NCBI RefSeq assembly: GCF_001436375.1
Contig: NZ_AZGA01000057.1
Location: 156,144-220,143 of the forward strand
DNA: 64,000 nt
Origin: Agrilactobacillus composti DSM 18527 = JCM 14202
Lineage (GTDB): Bacteria; Bacillota; Bacilli; Lactobacillales; Lactobacillaceae
Direction of reading: 5' to 3'
Made by a program: the position numbers and the translations under genes. Positions 60,059 to 64,000 of this stretch are shown here, piece by piece (the first letter of the stretch is position 1; every line of letters starts with the position of its first letter). The notes beneath the pieces were generated by a model. The model was not told the origin of the DNA. It worked only from the letters and a program-made list of their open reading frames with translations, and ran no database searches.

Positions 60059-60379
60059 TTAACGTTGTTTGAACTTCTCAAAATAATCCTCAGCCCAGCG
60101 GCCGTAGATGTAGCCGAAAACCACATAACTCAACAAACCCCAAAAAGATAGTGCTACAAACTTCCCGGATAAGTAGAAATAGTACAGTTCCCCTGCACTA
60201 AGGGGCATCCCATAAATCAGATAAAACCAGCCAGAATATAATTTACGCACGTAGCCAGTACGCTGCCACTTTGCTTTTTTACTGTAACGTTTGTATAGAA
60301 ATAAGCCTAAGAATCCAAAGCGCCGGCGCACGGGTTCAAAGCGTTGCTGCCAAACAAAATTATCTCGAACATCACGCAT
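60059..60379 (-). CDS. Small membrane protein, 106 aa (unit B)
   Basis: Start ATG at 60379 (AGGGGTG upstream). A basic soluble start (NFVWQQRFEPVRRRFGFLGL, FLYKRYSKKAKWQRTGYVRK) precedes two membrane helices (LYSGWFYLIYGMPLSAGELY, FVALSFWGLLSYVVFGYIYG). Similar in plan to short bacterial inner-membrane proteins but not identifiable. It lies between the two unit-B genes and has no counterpart in unit A. Confidence 0.7.
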   Translation of the reverse strand: MRDVRDNFVWQQRFEPVRRRFGFLGLFLYKRYSKKAKWQRTGYVRKLYSGWFYLIYGMPLSAGELYYFYLSGKFVALSFWGLLSYVVFGYIYGRWAEDYFEKFKQR

Positions 60380-60416
60380 GCCAATCACCCCTATGTATTA
60401 TGGTCAATGTTATCCT

Positions 60417-60884
60417 TTAATTTTGAAACCAAGCGCATACGGGCATATCAGGTGTTATCTCAGCGTAATTTCGCGTCGGGTAAGGTACAACTTCGGACGT
60501 CATTGGTCCGTTTGCCACTGGACCGGGTTGTAACTCACTTCGCTGTTGCCCCACCCCATCCATTTTGCTGATAAATTGACTAAAATCCATGGTCTGATAA
60601 CCAATTCTTGGCCCAGACATTGGTGACGTCACCATACCATTTGAGTGACTACCCATCAGCGTATGGATGACCAATGTGTCCCCTTGAATATAGGTGGAAA
60701 CATTGGTGTTAGCTGCATCAATTTGTTTGATGGTGTTTAACGTGGTAGCACTCATATTTTTGATTGAATAGCGCGCCACCAGATCCACGGGTTGCCCTGC
60801 GGCATAGGCGACTTTTGAGGAGCCTGCTAAAACCAACGCCAACAGCGCCATGGCAAACAGGCTCAGCAATCTCATCTTCTTCAT
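60417..60884 (-). CDS. Secreted protein of unknown family (unit B)
   Basis: 155 aa. Signal peptide MKKMRLLSLFAMALLALVLA then cleavage near AYAAG. The mature start QPVDLVARYSIKNMSATTLN then TIKQIDAANTNVSTYIQGD is nearly the same as in 61374-62057 (QPVDLVARYSLKDMDAKTLA, TIKQIDAEHDDVSTHVEGD). The C-terminus ITPDMPVCAWFQN matches ITPGLPMTAWFRN. The middle is shorter and lacks most cysteines. GAAAGAAG precedes it. Confidence 0.75.
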   Translation of the reverse strand: MKKMRLLSLFAMALLALVLAGSSKVAYAAGQPVDLVARYSIKNMSATTLNTIKQIDAANTNVSTYIQGDTLVIHTLMGSHSNGMVTSPMSGPRIGYQTMDFSQFISKMDGVGQQRSELQPGPVANGPMTSEVVPYPTRNYAEITPDMPVCAWFQN

Positions 60885-60968
60885 CACATCAGACTTCTTT
60901 CAATTAATTTCGAAATTATTCTTGCACCTAGCATTCAGTCCCAGACACCTTCAAATCACGCTGCAAGT

Positions 60969-61364
60969 TCAAGGATTTAAAACACGTATCTGTACGATTT
61001 TAAATTTCGGTATCAAAAAATTGGCCCGCCCTTGGTCTAATTTTACGTATATATCTGTATGGACTTTATGAAAAGCGCCAACCATGTAAATCAAATTCTG
61101 TTTGCGACCATATGGCACAGCGTCTGATCCCCTCTTAATGCCCTCTGTTCTATATTTCAATAAATAATCGGTCATCACCTTATCATGCGTCACCGCTTGA
61201 ATTTGACTGGCCTTATTTGCGCGAATAAAGGTATTTACATCACGGCTGATAAACCTTTCAGGAAAAACTACGTAAGTTACAAAGTGTGTCACTAAAACTA
61301 AAAACGTTATTATCGCAACACTAAGACAAAATCTTACGAATAGTTTGTTATGCCGCTTTATCAT
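60969..61364 (-). CDS. Membrane-anchored protein of unknown family (unit A)
   Basis: 131 aa, one N-terminal helix (FCLSVAIITFLVLVTHFVTY) and an extracytoplasmic domain. Paralogue of 59640-60047. AGAGGTG precedes the ATG, and the gene follows the unit-A secreted protein by nine bases, so they are co-transcribed. Confidence 0.75.
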   Translation of the reverse strand: MIKRHNKLFVRFCLSVAIITFLVLVTHFVTYVVFPERFISRDVNTFIRANKASQIQAVTHDKVMTDYLLKYRTEGIKRGSDAVPYGRKQNLIYMVGAFHKVHTDIYVKLDQGRANFLIPKFKIVQIRVLNP

Positions 61365-61373
61365 AAAACACCT

Positions 61374-62057
61374 CTAATTTCTAAACCAAGCTGTCATTGG
61401 TAATCCCGGAGTAATCTCAGAACAGTCATGGACACCAATGCCATTTTCGTCAAGCCCTTGGCATGCTGCCATTGATACAGATTCTTCCGAATAGCAACCA
61501 TATGCGAGTGCATTATCATAACAGTCACTGCCGACAAAATCAATCCATGCTTGCGGTAAGCTATGCTTCCAATAATGGTGGTCGGAAGCAGGCCCATTTA
61601 AGCGATCACAATGTACATAGTCACCTGTCAATACCTTGTCTCCATTATCTTGTCCCTTATAGCCAGATCCAGGATTTATAATAACATTTGTTTGCTGTTC
61701 AGAATGACCTTGCTGATTTCTCATTTCATCCATTTTATCGATATATTCACCGAAGTCTAGCTTCTTATACCCAGTAGCATTCATTTCCATCTTTGAATCC
61801 ATCTCATTACTAGGTCCGTTTCCAACCATCGTATCAATAACCAAGTTATCCCCTTCGACATGCGTAGAGACATCATCATGTTCAGCATCAATTTGTTTGA
61901 TGGTCGCTAATGTTTTAGCATCCATATCCTTTAAAGAATATCGGGCCACCAAATCCACAGGTTGCGTTGCGGCATGCACCGGTTTTGATTGTCCAACCAA
62001 AACTAACAGCGCTAACATCGAGATACCAAAGAGTACAAATAATCTCATCTTCTTCAT
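61374..62057 (-). CDS. Secreted cysteine-containing protein of unknown family (unit A)
   Basis: 227 aa. Signal peptide MKKMRLFVLFGISMLALLVL then cleavage near PVHAA. The conserved N-terminal domain QPVDLVARYSLKDM ... VST is followed by an insertion with five cysteines (VHCDRLN, GSDCYDN, YGCYSEE, AACQG, HDCSE) absent from unit B. Such spacing could form disulfides, but no fold is recognised. GAAGGAAG precedes the ATG. The promoter region carries a phased direct repeat. Confidence 0.75.
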   Translation of the reverse strand: MKKMRLFVLFGISMLALLVLVGQSKPVHAATQPVDLVARYSLKDMDAKTLATIKQIDAEHDDVSTHVEGDNLVIDTMVGNGPSNEMDSKMEMNATGYKKLDFGEYIDKMDEMRNQQGHSEQQTNVIINPGSGYKGQDNGDKVLTGDYVHCDRLNGPASDHHYWKHSLPQAWIDFVGSDCYDNALAYGCYSEESVSMAACQGLDENGIGVHDCSEITPGLPMTAWFRN

Positions 62058-62110
62058 TACATAAGACTTCCTTCAATAAGTTTTGAAATTGATTTCTCAG
62101 TTTCAAAAGC

Positions 62111-62179
62111 AGTGTACCATTAGAAAACACTTCTGTGGAAACTTTTCCCTGAACGCTGGATTTTAGCCCCTGAACGCTG
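62111..62179 (-). promoter_or_regulatory. Candidate LytTR-type promoter of the secreted module
   Basis: CCCTGAACGCTG occurs at 62147-62158 and 62168-62179, exactly 21 bp apart. On the minus strand each reads CAGCGTTCAGGG, which fits the LytTR half-site pattern (W-M-M-GTT-N-R-K) with one mismatch. TACACT (62111-62116) follows 30 bases later, the same geometry as at 43325-43392 and 44259-44328. Confidence 0.6.
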
Positions 62180-62284
62180 AATATTGGTCTATACCTCCAG
62201 AATAACCAGCTATTTTTAGACAAAATGATACCGATTTCAAGAATGGATTTCATCGGGAAAATTAAAATGAAATGAAAATAATTG

Positions 62285-62312
62285 TTGACTTTATTAAAAT
62301 ATGCGTTATATT
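62285..62312 (+). promoter_or_regulatory. Promoter of the leu operon
   Basis: -35 TTGACT (62285-62290), 16-bp spacer, -10 TATATT (62307-62312), 38 bases before the leader peptide ATG. Confidence 0.75.
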
Positions 62313-62349
62313 ATAACCATAAATTAATTCAGAAAGAGGGTTCGTCATT

Positions 62350-62421
62350 ATGAAAATTCAAACAACAATTAACGTCAAAAATATGACGAACGCTCTAAAT
62401 ACTAACGCCTTATTATTATGA
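62350..62421 (+). CDS. leuL: leu operon leader peptide, 23 aa
   Basis: Reads MKIQTTINVKNMTNALNTNA then three leucines (TTA TTA TTA) before TGA. GAAAGAGGG lies upstream. Ribosome stalling at the three rare-type Leu codons under leucine shortage would control the attenuator that follows at once. Too short for normal ORF calling. Confidence 0.88.
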   Translation: MKIQTTINVKNMTNALNTNALLL

Positions 62422-62424
62422 CCT

Positions 62425-62512
62425 GGACTCGCACAATGTGTGGAGTCCTTTTCGTGTTACGAGAATGGGGCTTCCAAGTAAAACGCCTCATTCCATAATG
62501 AGGCGTTTTTAT
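62425..62512 (+). promoter_or_regulatory. Leucine attenuator: pause hairpin, antiterminator and terminator
   Basis: First hairpin: GGACTC (62425-62430) with GAGTCC (62443-62448) plus CACA/TGTG inside. Terminator: AAACGCCTCATT (62481-62492) with AATGAGGCGTTT (62497-62508) and T-run. Alternative pairing: GAATGGGGC (62463-62471) can pair with GCCTCATTC (62485-62493), one G-T wobble, which would dissolve the terminator. This matches translational-stalling attenuation of leucine biosynthesis. Confidence 0.8.
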
Positions 62513-62543
62513 TTTACTGAAAATAAACTTGGAGGTTTTGGCT

Positions 62544-63716
62544 ATGCGTAAAATTCAATTTTTTGATACAACATTGAGAGACGGGGAACAAACTGTAGGG
62601 GTTAATTTTAGCATCACTGAAAAAGTACAAATCGCTAAACAATTGGAACGTTGGGGTGTTGATGTCATTGAAGCCGGCTTCCCAATCGCGTCACCTAACG
62701 ATTTCAAATGTGTTGAAGCCATTTCTAAAAACATCAAACACGCCCAAGTCACCGGGTTGGCTCGGATGACCTTTAAAGATATCGACGCTTGTACCGCTGC
62801 CACCAAAGACGCCGCCAACAAGCAGATCCACGTCTTCATCGCCACCAGCCCTGTCCATCGGGAAGCCAAGTTACATATGACCAAGGAACAAGTCCTCCAT
62901 GAAATCGATGAGAAAGTCCGCTATGCCAAAAAGTTCTTTGACATCGTCCAATTCTCACCAGAAGATGCCACCAGAACTGAAATGGACTACTTGATCCAAG
63001 CTTGCCAGACGGCTATTGATGCCGGGGCTACCGTGGTTAATATCGCGGACACGGTTGGTTATTCCAATCCTGAAGAATTCGGTCACATCTTCGACGAATT
63101 GATCGCCAAAATTCCTAATTCGAACCGAGTGACCTTCTCTGCCCATTGTCATAACGACTTGGGCATGGCCACTGCCAACGCCATGGCAGCCATCAAACAT
63201 GGTGCTGGTCGGGTGGAAGGTACCATCAATGGTATCGGCGAACGGGCTGGCAATACGGCTTTGGAAGAAGTCGCTGCCCAAATGTACGTCCGCAAAGACT
63301 ACTATCAATGTGAAAACAACATCAACATGGCTGAAACTAAAAAAATCAGTGACATGGTCAGCGAATTCTCAGAAATTTCAATTCCTAAGAACAAAGCGGT
63401 CATCGGACCTTTCTCCTTCTCCCACGAATCTGGGATCCATCAAGATGGCTTCTTGAAAAACCATGCCACTTATGAAATCCTCACCCCTGAAACTGTGGGC
63501 ATGCACCATAGCCAAATGCCCCTGGGTAAGTTGTCCGGCAGCCACGCAGTCATGGCCCGCTTGAACCAAATGGGCTATAAGGTGACCCGTGAAGACATGC
63601 GCGCCATTTTCCCAGCCTTCAAGGCCATTGCGGATACCGTGGATCTGGTATCTGAAAAAGATTTGAAAAATATTATGGAAAATAAACCTACTGAAATGAT
63701 CAAGGAGGCTAACTAA
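62544..63716 (+). CDS. leuA: 2-isopropylmalate synthase, short form without regulatory domain
   Basis: 390 aa from the ATG at 62544 (TTGGAGG upstream). FFDTTLRDGEQTVGVNFSIT, EAGFPIASPNDF, FSAHCHNDLGMATANAMAAI (metal HxH), EGTINGIGERAGNTALEE and SHESGIHQDGFLKN are the catalytic barrel and subdomain signatures. The ~120-residue C-terminal LeuA allosteric domain of usual 510-aa enzymes is absent; the gene ends normally after KDLKNIMENKPTEMIKEAN. Leucine feedback would then rest on the attenuator. Position before leuB supports isopropylmalate over homocitrate or citramalate synthase. Confidence 0.88.
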   Translation: MRKIQFFDTTLRDGEQTVGVNFSITEKVQIAKQLERWGVDVIEAGFPIASPNDFKCVEAISKNIKHAQVTGLARMTFKDIDACTAATKDAANKQIHVFIATSPVHREAKLHMTKEQVLHEIDEKVRYAKKFFDIVQFSPEDATRTEMDYLIQACQTAIDAGATVVNIADTVGYSNPEEFGHIFDELIAKIPNSNRVTFSAHCHNDLGMATANAMAAIKHGAGRVEGTINGIGERAGNTALEEVAAQMYVRKDYYQCENNINMAETKKISDMVSEFSEISIPKNKAVIGPFSFSHESGIHQDGFLKNHATYEILTPETVGMHHSQMPLGKLSGSHAVMARLNQMGYKVTREDMRAIFPAFKAIADTVDLVSEKDLKNIMENKPTEMIKEAN

Positions 63717-63718
63717 GA

Positions 63719-64000
63719 ATGCCAAATATTGCCGTATTACCTGGAGATTGTATCGGACCTGAGATTATGAACGCTGCCCTGGAAATTTTCAAAGCAGCCC
63801 AACAGGTCACCAACACCAACTACACAATCCAAAGTTATCCCTTTGGGGGCGCCGCTATTGATGCGGTGGGTGAACCTTTACCTGCCAGCACCCTAGCCGG
63901 AGCTAAAGCTGCCGATGCCGTGTTATTAGCGGCCATTGGTGGCCCCAAGTGGAACGATGCTAAGGAGCGGCCGGAAGCCGGTTTATTGAAAATTAGAAAA
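63719..64000 (+). CDS. leuB: 3-isopropylmalate dehydrogenase, N-terminus (cut by window edge)
   Basis: Starts MPNIAVLPGDCIGPEIMNAA two bases after the leuA stop, with AAGGAGG upstream. 94 codons are visible, including VLLAAIGGPKWND and LLKIRK, typical of LeuB. The usual GDGIGPE motif reads GDCIGPE here (GGT to TGT), a one-base change in a strongly conserved nucleotide-site loop. The gene continues past 64000. Confidence 0.92.
   Translation, partial: MPNIAVLPGDCIGPEIMNAALEIFKAAQQVTNTNYTIQSYPFGGAAIDAVGEPLPASTLAGAKAADAVLLAAIGGPKWNDAKERPEAGLLKIRK

Overview
The window looks like a chromosomal segment of a Lactobacillaceae bacterium (lactic acid Firmicute). Supporting signs are strong AGGAGG-type ribosome binding sites, a T-box ahead of serS, LPQTG sortase-anchored surface proteins with KxYKxGKxW-type signal peptides, an OpuC osmolyte importer, a Lactiplantibacillus-type gallate decarboxylase set (lpdC/B/D) and many small MarR, LysR and MocR regulators. 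There are no rRNA or tRNA genes and no complete IS element. The species cannot be fixed from sequence reading alone.

Layout. (1) 1-480: the 5' end of an IscB-type RNA-guided nuclease gene runs off the left edge, preceded by a highly structured RNA that should be its omega-RNA (HEARO). (2) 0.5-8.6 kb: housekeeping and small genes: a flavodoxin-fold reductase, sbcCD, a PsiE-like membrane protein, an HNH endonuclease. (3) 8.7-17.1 kb: an AT-richer accessory block with small membrane proteins (several paralogous), a TetR regulator, a LanFEG-like ABC exporter and a MarR/oxidoreductase pair. It is studded with near-identical copies of two terminator-like hairpins. (4) 17.2-20.8 kb: serS under a Ser T-box, then an ABC1/UbiB kinase-like protein. 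(5) 20.9-28.1 kb: two tandem paralogous giant sortase-anchored surface proteins with TTTPG stalks. (6) 29.4-32.7 kb: a polar amino-acid ABC importer whose substrate-binding protein gene is separated from the ATPase gene by a tandem array of long hairpins. (7) 32.7-38 kb: a fructosamine-kinase-like protein, a molbindin, a MarR/SDR/NmrA group and an orphan AbrB/MazE-like protein. (8) 37.8-44.2 kb: an HPK10/LytTR two-component system beside a DUF1648 protein and an array of DUF5808/SdpI-like small membrane proteins. Two array promoters carry 21-bp-phased direct repeats typical of LytTR response regulators. (9) 44.4-59.6 kb: prolyl aminopeptidase, LysR-lpdCBD, an SH3/SLAP-like secreted protein, a MocR/aldo-keto reductase/PdxK vitamin B6-like group, a frameshifted HIT hydrolase and opuCABCD. 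(10) 59.6-62.1 kb: a duplicated module of unknown secreted and membrane proteins, also preceded by a 21-bp-phased direct repeat. (11) 62.3-64 kb: leu operon with a Leu-Leu-Leu leader peptide and attenuator, a short leuA without the regulatory domain, and the start of leuB.

Most novel signals: the IscB/omega-RNA locus at the left edge; the LytTR-linked array of SdpI/DUF5808 membrane proteins, which looks like an immunity or envelope-stress array and contains one member with an ATG-to-ACG start change; the duplicated secreted/membrane module at 60-62 kb; and the long-hairpin tandem repeat at 31.5-31.8 kb. All functional statements are from sequence reading and family knowledge; no database searches were run.
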